A stretch of 64,000 bases of DNA from Actinopolymorpha singaporensis (lineage in GTDB: Bacteria; Actinomycetota; Actinomycetes; Propionibacteriales; Actinopolymorphaceae). The DNA lies in assembly GCF_900104745.1 (NCBI RefSeq), contig NZ_LT629732.1, positions 3,893,981-3,957,980 on the forward strand. Direction: 5' to 3'. This document shows positions 27,625-37,717 of this stretch, in pieces. The position numbers were made by a program, and so were the translations under genes. The notes beneath the pieces were generated by a model. The model had not been told where the DNA came from and did not search any database. It worked only from the letters and a program-made list of their open reading frames with translations. Each line of letters begins with the position of its first letter. Positions within the stretch are counted from its first letter, which is position 1.

Positions 27625-30324
27625 ATGCTGGTGTACGGATTTGCCCAAGGAAACAAGGACATGCGGGACCTGCTCGGCGGGAAGGGTGCGAACCTCGCCG
27701 AGATGACCAACCTCGGTCTTCCGGTCCCGCCCGGGTTCACCATCACCACCGAGGCCTGCCGTACCTACCTCGACACCGGGCAGGTGCCGGCCGAGCTGCA
27801 CGACGAGGTGACCAAGCACCTTGCCCTCGTCGAGACGGCGCGCGGCAAGCGGCTCGGCGACCCCGGCGACCCGCTGCTGGTCTCGGTGCGCTCCGGGGCG
27901 AAGTTCTCCATGCCGGGCATGATGGACACGGTGCTCAACATCGGGCTGACCGACCGGTCCGTGCGCGGGCTGGCCGAGCAGGCCGGTGACGAGCGGTTCG
28001 CCTGGGACTCCTACCGCCGGCTGCTGCAGATGTTCGGCAAGACCGTGCAGGGCATCGACGGGGCACACTTCGACGACGCGCTGGACGCACTGAAGCGGGA
28101 CCGGGGGGCGCCGCACGACGTCGACCTGGACGCGGGGGCGCTGCGCGAACTCGTCACGACGTACAAGCAGATCGTCCGCGCCGAGAGCGGCCGGGACTTC
28201 CCGCAGGATCCGCGTGAGCAGCTGGACGCCGCGATCCGGGCGGTGTTCGACAGCTGGAACGCACCGCGGGCGATCACCTACCGGCGCCAGGAACGCATCA
28301 GCGCCGACCTGGGCACCGCCGTCAACGTGGTGGCGATGGTGTTCGGCAACGCGGGGCCCGACTCCGGCACCGGCGTGGCGTTCACCCGCGACCCCGCCTC
28401 CGGTGCGCGCGGCGTCTACGGCGACTACCTCGCCAACGCACAGGGCGAGGACGTCGTGGCCGGCATCCGCAACACCGTCCCGCTGACCGAGCTCGCCCAC
28501 CTGGACAAGAAGTCCTACGACGAACTGCTCGACATCATGGCCACGCTGGAGGGCCACTACCGCGACCTGTGCGACATCGAGTTCACCATCGAACGCGGCC
28601 GGCTGTGGATGCTGCAGACCCGGGTGGGCAAGCGGACCGCGGCCGCGGCGTTCCGGATCGCCACCCAGCTCGTGGACGAGGGACTGATCACCGAGGACGA
28701 GGCGCTGTCCCGGGTCGACGGCCACCAGCTGGCCCAGCTGATGTTCCCGCGGTTCGACGAGCGCGCGGCACGGCAGGCGATCGCGCACGGCATGAACGCC
28801 TCACCGGGCGCGGCGGTGGGCCGCGCGGTGTTCGACACCGCCACCGCGGTGGAGTGGAACAGCACCGGTGAAGACGTGATCCTCGTCCGCCGGGAGACCA
28901 CCCCCGACGACCTGGACGGGATGATCGCCGCCCGCGGGATACTCACCAGCCGGGGAGGCAGGACCTCGCACGCCGCCGTGGTCGCGCGCGGGATGGGCAA
29001 GACGTGCGTGTGCGGCGTGGAGACGCTGGACATCGACGTGGCCCGCGGGCGGTTCACCGCGCCGGGCGGGGTCGAGGTTTCCGAGGGCGACGTGATCTCC
29101 ATCGACGGTACGACCGGAGACGTCTTCCTGGGCGAGGTTCCGGTCGTCGACTCGCCCGTCGTCCGTTATTTCGAAGGGGAACTGGACCCCGGTGCGGCCC
29201 AGGCGGAGGAGCTGGTGCGTTCGGTGCACCGGCTCATGAAGGTCGCCGACGGACGCCGCCGGCTCGGCGTACGGGCCAACGCCGACCTGCCCGACGACGC
29301 CGCGCGCGCCCGCGCCATGGGCGCGGCCGGCATCGGGTTGTGCCGTACCGAGCACATGTTCCTCGGCGAGCGCCGGCGTTACGTCGAGGCACTGGTCCTC
29401 GCCGAGGACGACGCGGAGCGGACGGCGGCGCTGGAGGCGCTGCTGCCGTTGCAGCGCGCCGACTTCGAGGGGCTGCTGGCGGCAATGGACGGGCTGCCGG
29501 TAACGGTACGGCTGCTCGACCCGCCGCTGCACGAGTTCCTGCCCGACCTCACCGATCTGTCCGTACGGGTGGCGCTGGCGGGGGAGCGGGGCGTGCGCGA
29601 CCCTCAGGACGAACGGCTGCTGCGGGCGGTCCGGCGGTTGCACGAGCAGAACCCGATGATGGGGCTGCGCGGGGTTCGGCTCGGCCTGGTCGTACCCGGC
29701 CTGTACGCCCTGCAGGTGCGCGCCGTCGCCGAGGCGGCCGCGGCCCGGGAGCGTGCCGGCGGCCACCCGCGGGTCGAGGTGATGATCCCGCTGGTGGGCA
29801 CCGTCCAGGAACTCGAACTCAGCCGGGAGGAGGCCGAGCGCACCATCGCCGACGTCCGCGAACGCACCGGGTTCACCGGGCCGATCCCGGTCGGGACGAT
29901 GGTCGAACTGCCGCGGGCGGCGCTCACCGCCGGGGCGATCGCCCGGGCGGCGGACTTCTTCTCCTTCGGCACCAACGACCTCACCCAGACGACCTGGGGC
30001 TTCTCCCGCGACGACGTCGAGGCGGCGTTCTTCGCGGCGTACCTCGAACGCGGCGTCTTCGGGGTCTCGCCGTTCGAGTCGCTGGACGTCGCCGGCGTCG
30101 GCCGCCTCGTCGACCTCGCCGTACGCGAGGGCCGGGCAGCCCGGCCGGACCTCAAGCTCGGGGTGTGCGGCGAGCACGGCGGCGACCCGGACTCGGTGCA
30201 CTTCTTCCACGAGGCCGGCCTGGACTACGTCTCGTGTTCGGCGTTCCGGGTCCCGGTGGCCAGGCTGGAAGCCGGCCGGGCGGCGGTGCTCGCCGACGCC
30301 GACGCAGGCAGCGCCAGCAGGTGA
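27625..30324 (+). CDS. ppdK: Pyruvate, phosphate dikinase
   Basis: Interconverts pyruvate, ATP and phosphate with PEP, AMP and diphosphate, linking glycolysis and gluconeogenesis. In 899 residues: N-terminal ATP-grasp domain beginning GFAQGNKDMRDLLGGKGANL, the swivelling phosphohistidine segment GGRTSHAAVVARGMGKTCV (about 447-465, catalytic His), and the C-terminal PEP/pyruvate barrel with GLCRTEHMF, FGTNDLTQTTWGFSRDD and GVCGEHGGDP. ATG 27625, after GGGGGTGAG, gives the standard N-terminus; a start at 27529 would add 32 non-family residues. It is monocistronic and precedes a repeat-rich gap. Confidence 0.97.
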   Translation: MLVYGFAQGNKDMRDLLGGKGANLAEMTNLGLPVPPGFTITTEACRTYLDTGQVPAELHDEVTKHLALVETARGKRLGDPGDPLLVSVRSGAKFSMPGMMDTVLNIGLTDRSVRGLAEQAGDERFAWDSYRRLLQMFGKTVQGIDGAHFDDALDALKRDRGAPHDVDLDAGALRELVTTYKQIVRAESGRDFPQDPREQLDAAIRAVFDSWNAPRAITYRRQERISADLGTAVNVVAMVFGNAGPDSGTGVAFTRDPASGARGVYGDYLANAQGEDVVAGIRNTVPLTELAHLDKKSYDELLDIMATLEGHYRDLCDIEFTIERGRLWMLQTRVGKRTAAAAFRIATQLVDEGLITEDEALSRVDGHQLAQLMFPRFDERAARQAIAHGMNASPGAAVGRAVFDTATAVEWNSTGEDVILVRRETTPDDLDGMIAARGILTSRGGRTSHAAVVARGMGKTCVCGVETLDIDVARGRFTAPGGVEVSEGDVISIDGTTGDVFLGEVPVVDSPVVRYFEGELDPGAAQAEELVRSVHRLMKVADGRRRLGVRANADLPDDAARARAMGAAGIGLCRTEHMFLGERRRYVEALVLAEDDAERTAALEALLPLQRADFEGLLAAMDGLPVTVRLLDPPLHEFLPDLTDLSVRVALAGERGVRDPQDERLLRAVRRLHEQNPMMGLRGVRLGLVVPGLYALQVRAVAEAAAARERAGGHPRVEVMIPLVGTVQELELSREEAERTIADVRERTGFTGPIPVGTMVELPRAALTAGAIARAADFFSFGTNDLTQTTWGFSRDDVEAAFFAAYLERGVFGVSPFESLDVAGVGRLVDLAVREGRAARPDLKLGVCGEHGGDPDSVHFFHEAGLDYVSCSAFRVPVARLEAGRAAVLADADAGSASR

Positions 30325-30346
30325 GCGGTTGACCGCCGCTCTGTGC

Positions 30347-30406
30347 CTCGCTCCGAAGCACGCTCCGAACCTCGCCCGGAACCTCGCCCGGAACCTCGCC
30401 CGGAAT
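30347..30406 (+). repeat. 12-bp tandem repeat after ppdK
   Basis: Five 12-bp units: CTCGCTCCGAAG, CACGCTCCGAAC, then CTCGCCCGGAAC twice and CTCGCCCGGAAT. The three later copies are nearly identical. It starts 22 bases after the ppdK stop. Confidence 0.85.
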
Positions 30407-30435
30407 CCGGTCTGGGTGCCAATCCCGGTCACTCG

Positions 30436-30466
30436 TTGACACGACGATCTCGCGCATGCCTAGTGG
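30436..30466 (+). promoter_or_regulatory. Candidate promoter of the HTH regulator
   Basis: TTGACA (30436-30441) and TAGTGG (30461-30466), 19 bases apart, lie upstream of the GTG at 30501, whose Shine-Dalgarno GAGGGGG is at 30486-30492. Confidence 0.45.
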
Positions 30467-30500
30467 AACCATGGAGCCGCCACCTTGAGGGGGTGTCCTC

Positions 30501-31910
30501 GTGGAGCCCAACGAGAGGTTACGTTCCGCGCGCGAGAGAACGGGGTCCCGGGAATCTCCCGGTCACGCGATGTCCCGGCAGGAGATGGCCGACCAGCTCA
30601 ACGCGTACTTGTTCCGGGTCACCGGTCGCGAGTTCGGAATCGACGCCAACTACGTGGGAAAGCTCGAACGCGGAGTGATTCGCTGGCCGCAGAAGCTCTA
30701 CCGGGACGCCTTCCGGACCGTGCTGGGGGTCGGCTCCGACCGGGAGCTGGGGTTCTTCAACCCGCGGCGCGCCCCGGCCCTCGCCGGCAACGGCGCCGCC
30801 GTACCCGCGGCTACCGGCAGCGCCGGTGACCCCGGGAACAACGGGCACTCCGCTGACGCGGGGGAGCACGGCGGGGCACTCGCTGCGTCGTCGGTGCGTA
30901 CCGGCGCGGGTGGGCAGGCCGTTGCCTCGCCCCGCGCGGGTGATGGGTTGCTGCCGGCCGCGGCGCTCGCGCTGTTGGGCCCGCTGGAGGCGACCCCGAT
31001 ACCGTCTCGGGTGGGCCGGGACGAGATCGGGCACGTCCGGGCGGCCGCGGTGCTGTTCAGCCGCTGGGACCACAGCTACGGCGGCGGCTTCGTACGGGAC
31101 GCCGTCGTCGCGCAGCTGCGCTGGTCCGCCCGGCTGCTCCAGGCCGGCGCCGGACACCGCGAACGCCTGGAACTGCATGAGGCGGTCGGGCACCTCGCGC
31201 ACGTGGCGGGGTTCATGGCCTTCGACGCGTACGCGTTCACCGATGCCGAACGACTGTTCCGGTTCGCCCTCGCGTGCGCGGAGGCGGCGGGCACCTGGCA
31301 CCTGCGGGCGAAGGTGCTCTCCTCGATGGCCCGGCTGGCCGTGTGGCGCGGCCAGGCCGCCACCGCGCTCGGGCTCACCGACCTGGCCCTGCTCCGGTCG
31401 GACCGGATCACCCCCACCGAACAGGCAATGCTGCTCACCGCGCGGGCACGCGGGCTGGCCCGGCTGGGCCGCACCCGGGAGACGCTGCGGGTGGTCGGTG
31501 CCGCCGACGACGCGTTCGCCCGCTCCGACCCGGCCGAGGACCCGCCGTGGATGGCGTACTACGACGCGGCCCAGCACGCCGGCGACACCGGGCACGCGTT
31601 GTTCGACCTGGAGGTGCGCGGGTACCCGACCGAGGCCGGCCGGCGACTGGCCGCCGCGGTGGCCGGGCACACGCCGGCCTACGCCCGGTCGCGCACCATC
31701 TCCCGGATCAAGCTCGCGTCGTTGCTGATGGCGACCGACGACCCGCGGGAGGCGGTCGCGGTGGGGACGTCCGCGCTGGAGAGCGCGGGGCGGCTGCGGT
31801 CGCGGCGCACCGCGGAGGACCTGCGCGAGCTTCGGCGGTACGCCGGCCAGCACGCGACCATCCCCGACGTGGCCGACCTCCGCCGCCGTGTCGGCACCCT
31901 GGTCGGCTGA
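30501..31910 (+). CDS. XRE-type regulator with TPR-like C-terminal region
   Basis: A 469-residue protein. Residues about 22-80 form a helix-turn-helix of the Streptomyces type (MSRQEMADQLNAYLFRVTGR then NYVGKLERGVIRWPQ). After a low-complexity Gly/Ala linker, residues 160-460 are a chain of helical repeats (FRFALACAEAAGTWHLRAKVLSSMARL and others), probably TPR-like, as in actinomycete regulators that sense peptides or partner proteins. GTG 30501 has a GAGGGGG site. The target genes are unknown; no partner is adjacent. Confidence 0.82.
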   Translation: MEPNERLRSARERTGSRESPGHAMSRQEMADQLNAYLFRVTGREFGIDANYVGKLERGVIRWPQKLYRDAFRTVLGVGSDRELGFFNPRRAPALAGNGAAVPAATGSAGDPGNNGHSADAGEHGGALAASSVRTGAGGQAVASPRAGDGLLPAAALALLGPLEATPIPSRVGRDEIGHVRAAAVLFSRWDHSYGGGFVRDAVVAQLRWSARLLQAGAGHRERLELHEAVGHLAHVAGFMAFDAYAFTDAERLFRFALACAEAAGTWHLRAKVLSSMARLAVWRGQAATALGLTDLALLRSDRITPTEQAMLLTARARGLARLGRTRETLRVVGAADDAFARSDPAEDPPWMAYYDAAQHAGDTGHALFDLEVRGYPTEAGRRLAAAVAGHTPAYARSRTISRIKLASLLMATDDPREAVAVGTSALESAGRLRSRRTAEDLRELRRYAGQHATIPDVADLRRRVGTLVG

Positions 31911-31983
31911 ACTCCGCGCCCGCCGGCAGCGCCGTCAGCCGCCGCCTGCGCGGTCAGCGGCAGCGCGGTCAGCGGGCGCGCGC

Positions 31984-32868
31984 TCACTCGGCGGGCGGCC
32001 ACAGCCGCGGGCAGACGGCCGGGTCGGTGTAGTCGGGGTGGCCGTCGGCGTCGCGGCGTACGTACTGGTCGTTGGGGTGGAAGGCGAGGGTGCCGTCCGG
32101 CCGTTGGTGTTCCACGAAGTGGTTCGAGCCGGGCTGCAGGTGGATCGCGATCGACCGCCGTGGCGCGCCGCTGCGGTTGGGCCCGCTGCCGTGCACCGTA
32201 CGGCAGTGATGGAAGCTCATCGCCCCGCGCGGGATCTCCGCCACCACCACCTCGACGTCGTGCTGCGCGCGAACCGCGTCCAGGGTGGACAGGTCGGGGT
32301 TGAAGAAGTCCAGCACCACGTCGTCCTCCCAGCGGTGGCTGCCGGCCACGAAGGACACCGCGCCCTCGCGTTCGCCGACGTCGTGGAAGGGCACCCAGGC
32401 GGTGAGCATGTCGGCGGACGCCGCGCTGCGCCAGTACTGCCGGTCGGTGTGCCAGCCGACGTTCACCTTCCCGGACTCCGGCAGGCCGTCCTCGGACGGC
32501 TTGTACAGCAACTGGTCGTGCCAGAGGCGGATCTCCGGTTCCCCGTTGAGACGGGCCGCGCAGGCGCCGATGACCGGGTGCCGCACCAGCGTGGCCAGGT
32601 CGTCGACGATCAGGGACGAGTAGTCGTTCTTGCGGAGCACGTCGCCGTGCTCGGGCCGCCAGCCCACCCGGTCGGAGCCGTCGGGCATCGGGCGGTCCGC
32701 GTGCCCGGCGTAGAAGCTCGCCATGCCGCGTTCGGCGGTGTCGAGCACCTCCGGCGGCAGGATCCGTCCGGAGATCCAGAAGCCGTTCTCCCGGTAGAAC
32801 GCCACGTCGTCGGGCGTCGGCAGCAGGTCGGCGTAGCGTTCGAGCAGGTCTTCGGTCGTGGTCGTCAT
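31984..32868 (-). CDS. Phytanoyl-CoA dioxygenase (PhyH) family protein
   Basis: A 294-residue Fe(II)/2-oxoglutarate dioxygenase. The iron ligands are visible as WHTDRQYW (HxD near 143-145) and the distal His in FHHCRTVHGSGPNRS, followed by the Arg that binds 2-oxoglutarate in PRRSIAIHL. Family members hydroxylate lipids, natural products or ectoine. Here it is divergent from an AraC regulator with only 72 bases between starts, suggesting that regulator controls it. ATG 32868 has no strong Shine-Dalgarno; longer in-frame starts would overlap the AraC gene. Confidence 0.88.
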   Translation of the reverse strand: MTTTTEDLLERYADLLPTPDDVAFYRENGFWISGRILPPEVLDTAERGMASFYAGHADRPMPDGSDRVGWRPEHGDVLRKNDYSSLIVDDLATLVRHPVIGACAARLNGEPEIRLWHDQLLYKPSEDGLPESGKVNVGWHTDRQYWRSAASADMLTAWVPFHDVGEREGAVSFVAGSHRWEDDVVLDFFNPDLSTLDAVRAQHDVEVVVAEIPRGAMSFHHCRTVHGSGPNRSGAPRRSIAIHLQPGSNHFVEHQRPDGTLAFHPNDQYVRRDADGHPDYTDPAVCPRLWPPAE

Positions 32869-32940
32869 GTCCTGCGACGCTACGGCCGGGTGCGGTCGCA
32901 GGCGTTCACGCGCGGGCCGGGAAACGTACACAATCGCCGG

Positions 32941-33951
32941 GTGCATGAGGAGAGAGCGGACGGGACCGCCCGTCCCGGCCGGTCGGCCGGGGCCGCCGAT
33001 GTGGTCGAGGTTGCCGAGGTCGACGGGGTCGGCGAGACCGACGAGGTGGTACGGCCGGACGGGATCTCGGCCGGCTTCCACGCCTACCTCGGCCGGGCGG
33101 GCGTACCCGGACTGGTGCACGCGGGCGACCAGCGGGCGCCGACGTCGTGGCTGATCGGCACGCACCGCCACGACGTGTGGGAGCTGTACCTGCAGACCGA
33201 CGGGCCGGCCACCCGCTGGCGGGTCCGCGACCACGACTACACCGTGGGCCGCAACGGCCTGCTGGTCGTCCCGCCGGGCGCGGTGCACCACATGGTCTGC
33301 CCGGCGAGCACCACCTGGCACTACGTGTTCGCGGCGTTCGACGCCGCCGCGCTGCTGGCCGACCTGCCCGAGGCGGCGGCAGTGTGGCAGCGGTCGGTGC
33401 CGGCGCACGTGCCCGATGCGGGGTCGGCGGTCGCGCCGTTCGAGGCGTTCCTGCGGGAGGTCACCACCACCCAGTCACTGCGGGCCACCGGCCTGACGCT
33501 GACCGCGCGGCACCTGCTGGTGGAGGTGACCAGGCTGATGACCAGCGGCGAGGTGACCGGCCAGGTCGGGCTCCATCCGGCAGTGGCGCACGCCCGCCGG
33601 CTGCTGGACGCCGCGCCGGGACGGCGGCTGCCGCTGGCCGCGCTGGCCCGTGCGGTGGGGCTGTCTCCTGCATACCTCGGCGAACTGTTCACCGAGCAGT
33701 TGGGCGCCAGCCCCGCGAACTACCACCGGTCACTGCGGCTGCGGCGGGCGGAGATGTTGCTGGCCGAGACCGACGCGAGCATCACCCAGGTCGCAGTGGA
33801 GTTGGGCTTCTCCTCCGCCCAGCACTTCGCGACCGCGTTCCGTGCTCGCACCGGCCGCACACCACGGGAGTTTCGCCGTCAGTGGCGCGGCGGGCGTACG
33901 CCGGCACCCCGGGTCAGCCCGAAGCCGGTTCGTTCCGGCGTTCTCTCCTGA
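32941..33951 (+). CDS. AraC-family transcriptional regulator
   Basis: A 336-residue regulator with a cupin-like N-terminal ligand domain (TSWLIGTHRHDVWELYLQ near 60-77; VVPPGAVHHMV near 102) and two helix-turn-helix motifs in the last 100 residues (LPLAALARAVGLSPAYLGELF and ITQVAVELGFSSAQHFATAF). The cupin histidines suggest a small sugar-like ligand. GTG 32941 follows TACACA by 11 bases without a Shine-Dalgarno, a leaderless arrangement. It probably activates the divergent dioxygenase gene. Confidence 0.9.
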   Translation: MHEERADGTARPGRSAGAADVVEVAEVDGVGETDEVVRPDGISAGFHAYLGRAGVPGLVHAGDQRAPTSWLIGTHRHDVWELYLQTDGPATRWRVRDHDYTVGRNGLLVVPPGAVHHMVCPASTTWHYVFAAFDAAALLADLPEAAAVWQRSVPAHVPDAGSAVAPFEAFLREVTTTQSLRATGLTLTARHLLVEVTRLMTSGEVTGQVGLHPAVAHARRLLDAAPGRRLPLAALARAVGLSPAYLGELFTEQLGASPANYHRSLRLRRAEMLLAETDASITQVAVELGFSSAQHFATAFRARTGRTPREFRRQWRGGRTPAPRVSPKPVRSGVLS

Positions 33952-33964
33952 CCGGAGCCCGCGC

Positions 33965-34012
33965 CGGCCGTCGCGGGCAGTGGCCCCTCGAGGCTCACTG
34001 TCGCGACGGCCG
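33965..34012. terminator. Two-tier terminator hairpin
   Basis: CGGCCGTCGCG (33965-33975) pairs perfectly with CGCGACGGCCG (34002-34012); inside, CAGTG and CACTG form a second stem around the palindrome CCTCGAGG. It lies 13 bases after the AraC stop. Confidence 0.7.
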
Positions 34013-34158
34013 TGTCGATCGCTTCCCTCGTCGTGGGGACCAGCCTAGGGCGGCCGCCGGCCCGGCTCATCGGTCACGAGGCTGAACGCGGATCATCCGA
34101 ACGGACCAGTCCGGCTCGGCGCGGATCCACCGTACGGCGCGTCGGCCGGGTGGTCACG

Positions 34159-34836
34159 TCAACGTGCCTGGTCGAACGGAACGGTCAGGCAGGCAAGTCG
34201 CGCGCCGGCCATGCCGGCATGTCCCCGTCCTCTGCTGGTGCGGTGCTCGTGGATGACGACCGATCCGGCGGCCTTGGCGGTGATCGGCCAGTAGACGGCG
34301 CTGACGGCGTAGCCGACCCCGTTGGCATCGGTGCGGAAGTCCAGCCAGATCTCGTTGCGCGGGTTGGCGTACCTCGGGTCCGTCGAGGGCTGCACCGGGT
34401 CCTCGACGAACTGCACGTGCGGGCCGGCGTCCGCCGGGTCGGCGCCGCAGCTGTTGACGTGAACGTGGGCGCCGTAGGTGCGCCGGGGAACCAGGCCGGT
34501 CACCGCGAGCACCGTGGTGGTGCCGAACGGCCAGGTGTAGGCGGCCACCGCGGCCTGCGCGCCGACCGGAACCAGCGCCGGGTCGTACGTCGACGCGTCG
34601 CCGCCCTCGTCGGCGGGGGTGAAGCGGCCGATGGCGATGACCGGACGGTCGAGGTTGGCCCGGTGGGCTCGGTCGGCAGCCGAGGCGGACTGCGCGACGG
34701 CCGTGGCCGACCACGCTGCGGACGCGGTGGGTCGTTGCCTTCCCTGCGCCGCTGCGGCGGAGGGGACGGCAGTCGTGGTGGCGGCCACCGCGACCGCGGC
34801 CACTAACAGTGACAGCATGACTGCGTAACGTTTCAT
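34159..34836 (-). CDS. Secreted Cu/Zn superoxide dismutase-like protein
   Basis: A 225-residue exported protein: signal peptide [21 protein letters not shown] with Ala-rich cleavage region, then a beta-rich domain with [17 protein letters not shown] and VVIHEHRTS, the order of metal histidines in SodC. The linker has an unusual sequence and the zinc-site Asp is not obvious, so activity is uncertain; the domain may be a SodC-like binding fold. ATG 34836 has no Shine-Dalgarno but TAAAAC lies ten bases upstream, so it may be leaderless. It diverges from dgt. Confidence 0.75.
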   Translation of the reverse strand: MKRYAVMLSLLVAAVAVAATTTAVPSAAAAQGRQRPTASAAWSATAVAQSASAADRAHRANLDRPVIAIGRFTPADEGGDASTYDPALVPVGAQAAVAAYTWPFGTTTVLAVTGLVPRRTYGAHVHVNSCGADPADAGPHVQFVEDPVQPSTDPRYANPRNEIWLDFRTDANGVGYAVSAVYWPITAKAAGSVVIHEHRTSRGRGHAGMAGARLACLTVPFDQAR

Positions 34837-34939
34837 GGGGGTGGTTTTAGCACGCCCGGGGAGGTCGGTACGGAAGGCGCGCACTGGCACCGGCGGCGCC
34901 CGGACCGGGGTGGGGACATGCCATAGGGTCGGTGCTGCG

Positions 34940-36211
34940 ATGAACCGAACCACGCCGGGCGAGCGGCACGAGGACTCGAGCTACCAACCCTCCGATGTCG
35001 AACGCTGGGTGGGTGAGCCGCCGAAGAGCGCCGGGCGTACGCCGTTCGCCCGCGACCGGGCCCGCGTGCTGCACTCGGCCGCGCTGCGCCGGCTCGCCGC
35101 CAAGACGCAGGTGCTCGGTCCGGGGATCCACGACTTCGTCCGCACCCGCCTCACCCACACGCTCGAGGTCGCGCAGGTGGGCCGCGAGCTGGGCCAGTCC
35201 CTCGGCTGCGACCCCGACGTGGTGGACACCGCCTGCCTGGCCCACGACCTCGGCCACCCGCCGTTCGGGCACAACGGCGAGGCCGCGCTGGACGAGGTGT
35301 GCGCGGAGGCGGGCGGCTTCGAGGGCAACGCGCAGACGCTGCGGCTGCTCACCAGGCTGGAGGCGAAGACGTTCGCCGAGGACGGCACCGGCCGTAGCGC
35401 GGGCCTGAACCTCACCCGGGCCTCCCTCGACGCGGCGACGAAGTACCCCTGGCGACGCGGCGACGGGCCGCCGGAGCTGGGCGGGAAGTTCGGCGTGTAC
35501 GACGACGACCTGGAGGTCTTCGGCTGGCTGCGGACCGGCGTCGACCGGCGCCGCTGCCTGGAGGCACAGGTGATGGACTTCGCCGACGACGTGGCGTACT
35601 CCGTGCACGACGTGGAGGACGGCGTGGTGTTCGGCCGGATCGTGCTGTCCGCACTCGCCGACCGGACCGAACGCGCCACCGTGTGGGAGGTCGTCCGCGA
35701 CTGGTATCTCCCCGGCGTCGAGGACGCCGAACTCGACGAGGCGTACGACCGGCTGCGGGGTTTCGGCTACTGGCCGCAGAGCGACTACGACGGCGACCGG
35801 CACTCGCTGGCCGCGCTGAAGGACCTCACCAGCCAGCTGATCGGGCGGTTCTGCCTGGCCGCCGAGCAGGCGACGCACGCGGAGTACGGCCGCGGCCGGC
35901 TGGTCCGCTACCGCGCCTCGCTCGTCGTACCCCACGAGACGCGGGTGGAGATCGCCGTCCTGAAGGGGATCGCGGCGACGTACGTCATGCGTTCGGCCGA
36001 GCGCGTCGCCCTGCTGTCGCGGCAGCGGGAGGTCGTGCACGGACTGGTCTCGGCCCTGCGTCGCAGCGCGCCGGACGGGCTGGCACCGGCGTTCCGGGCC
36101 GACTTCGCGGCCGCGCCCGACGACGCCGCCCGGCTGCGGGTCATCATCGACCAGACCGCGTCGCTGACCGATGCGTCCGCGGTGGCGATGGCGCGTTCGC
36201 TGCGGCCCTGA
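34940..36211 (+). CDS. dgt: Deoxyguanosinetriphosphate triphosphohydrolase-like protein
   Basis: HD-domain dNTPase that cuts dGTP to deoxyguanosine and triphosphate; 423 residues. [15 protein letters not shown] (H) near 72, the HD pair in [16 protein letters not shown] near 100, and the later [18 protein letters not shown] near 210 are the family's metal ligands. Position ahead of dnaG is the actinobacterial pattern. ATG 34940 gives the standard N-terminus and is preceded by TAGGGT (34924-34929) ten bases upstream, so it is probably leaderless. The frame is open upstream to 34835. Confidence 0.94.
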   Translation: MNRTTPGERHEDSSYQPSDVERWVGEPPKSAGRTPFARDRARVLHSAALRRLAAKTQVLGPGIHDFVRTRLTHTLEVAQVGRELGQSLGCDPDVVDTACLAHDLGHPPFGHNGEAALDEVCAEAGGFEGNAQTLRLLTRLEAKTFAEDGTGRSAGLNLTRASLDAATKYPWRRGDGPPELGGKFGVYDDDLEVFGWLRTGVDRRRCLEAQVMDFADDVAYSVHDVEDGVVFGRIVLSALADRTERATVWEVVRDWYLPGVEDAELDEAYDRLRGFGYWPQSDYDGDRHSLAALKDLTSQLIGRFCLAAEQATHAEYGRGRLVRYRASLVVPHETRVEIAVLKGIAATYVMRSAERVALLSRQREVVHGLVSALRRSAPDGLAPAFRADFAAAPDDAARLRVIIDQTASLTDASAVAMARSLRP

Positions 36212-36231
36212 ACCGCTCCGGTTCGCCGGAC

Positions 36232-36252
36232 GTGACCCGGTCGGCGGGTCAC
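36232..36252 (+). terminator. Hairpin after dgt
   Basis: GTGACCCG (36232-36239) and CGGGTCAC (36245-36252), an 8-bp perfect stem with a 5-base loop, 20 bases after the dgt stop. Confidence 0.45.
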
Positions 36253-36377
36253 TTCGGCCACTCCGGGGCACTCCGGTTCCGGGCACGCGGCCGGTTCCCG
36301 CCGAGATCTGCCTCTGCCGGGCCCGCCTGTGGCACGGTTGGAATCCCGTACGTGAGCTCTCAGAAGGAGTCCGCCGC

Positions 36378-37619
36378 ATGGCTGAGCAGACCGGACAGCA
36401 GACCTGTGTCGTGATCGGCGGGGGACTGGCCGCGGCGAAGGCGGTGGAGGCGTTGCGGACGGAAGGTTTCACCGGTCGGGTGGTCCTCGTCGCCCGCGAG
36501 TCCGAACTCCCCTACGAACGCCCGCCGCTGTCGAAGGGCGTGCTCCTCGGCGCCGACGACCCGGTGACGGTGATCACGCACGACCAGACGTGGTACGACG
36601 AGCAGCGGATCGAGCTCCGGCTCGGTGTCGCGGTGCGGCGGCTGGACCCGTCCGCGCACGAGGTGGTGCTGGCCGACGGCGAGACGATCCGCTACGACAA
36701 GGCCCTGCTGGCGACCGGCTCCGTCGTACGCCGGCTGGACGTGCCGGGTGTGGACCTGGCCGGCGTGCACTACCTGCGGACCCTCACCGACTGCCTCACG
36801 CTGAAGGAGACCCTGGCCGCCGCCGACCGGGTGGTGGTCGTCGGTGCCGGCTGGATCGGCCTGGAGACCGCGGCCGCCGCGCGCCACCACGGTGCCGAGG
36901 TGGTGGTGGTCGAGCCGCAGCCGGGCCCGCTCTACACCGTGCTGGGACCGCAGATGAGCGAGGTGTTCGCGGGGCTGCACCGCGACCACGGGGTGGAGTT
37001 CCGGTTCGGCACGTCCCTCGCCGAGATTCGCGGCGACGGCGGGAAGGTGACCGGCGTGGTCACCAGCGCGGCCGAGGGGCTGGCCGCGGACGCGGTGATC
37101 GTCGGCGTCGGCGTGGCTCCGGACGTCGAGTTGGCCGAGGCCGCGGGCCTCGAGGTCGACAAGGGCGTGCTCACCGACGAGCGGCTGCGTACCTCCGACC
37201 CGGACGTCTACGCCGCGGGTGACGTCGCCCGGTGGTACTCACCGACGTTCGGCCGCCGGTTGCACGTGGAGCACTGGGCCAACGCTCAGGACGGCGGGGC
37301 CGCCGCGGGGCGCGCGATGGCCGGCGCGGACGCGCCGTACGACGCGGTGCCCTTCTTCTTCAGCGACCAGTACGACCTGGGCATGGAGTACTCCGGCGAC
37401 ATCGGGCCCGACGGGTACGACGACCTGGTGGTGCGCGGTGACCTGTCCGGGCGGGAGTTCGTGGCGTTCTGGCTGCGCAAGGGCCGGGTCGTCGCCGGCA
37501 TGAACGTCAACGTCTGGGACGTCCAGGACGCCATCCAGGCACTGATCCGCTCCGGGCGCGAGGTCGACCAGGGCAGGCTCGCCGACGCAGGGGTGGACCT
37601 GGACGCGGTGTACGCGTAG
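36378..37619 (+). CDS. NAD(P)/FAD ferredoxin reductase-like oxidoreductase
   Basis: A 413-residue flavoprotein of the rubredoxin/ferredoxin reductase type. The FAD site VVIGGGLAAAKAVEALR opens the protein, PYERPPLSKG follows near 45, the NAD(P) site VVVGAGWIGLETAAAARHHGA is near 150, and DVYAAGDVA near 278 is the second FAD contact. The C-terminal reductase domain begins near 320. It could feed electrons to cytochrome P450 or Rieske oxygenases, but no ferredoxin is adjacent. ATG 36378 follows AGAAGGAG. It separates dgt from dnaG, which are often closer. Confidence 0.9.
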   Translation: MAEQTGQQTCVVIGGGLAAAKAVEALRTEGFTGRVVLVARESELPYERPPLSKGVLLGADDPVTVITHDQTWYDEQRIELRLGVAVRRLDPSAHEVVLADGETIRYDKALLATGSVVRRLDVPGVDLAGVHYLRTLTDCLTLKETLAAADRVVVVGAGWIGLETAAAARHHGAEVVVVEPQPGPLYTVLGPQMSEVFAGLHRDHGVEFRFGTSLAEIRGDGGKVTGVVTSAAEGLAADAVIVGVGVAPDVELAEAAGLEVDKGVLTDERLRTSDPDVYAAGDVARWYSPTFGRRLHVEHWANAQDGGAAAGRAMAGADAPYDAVPFFFSDQYDLGMEYSGDIGPDGYDDLVVRGDLSGREFVAFWLRKGRVVAGMNVNVWDVQDAIQALIRSGREVDQGRLADAGVDLDAVYA

Positions 37620-37717
37620 CCCCAGGGTGCACCCCTCGAGCTGAGACCTGCTGTGGCACAAGGGCCGTCGACCCGGCGCCGTCGGGCTCGTGAGCACCCG
37701 GCCGTAGACTCCGACTC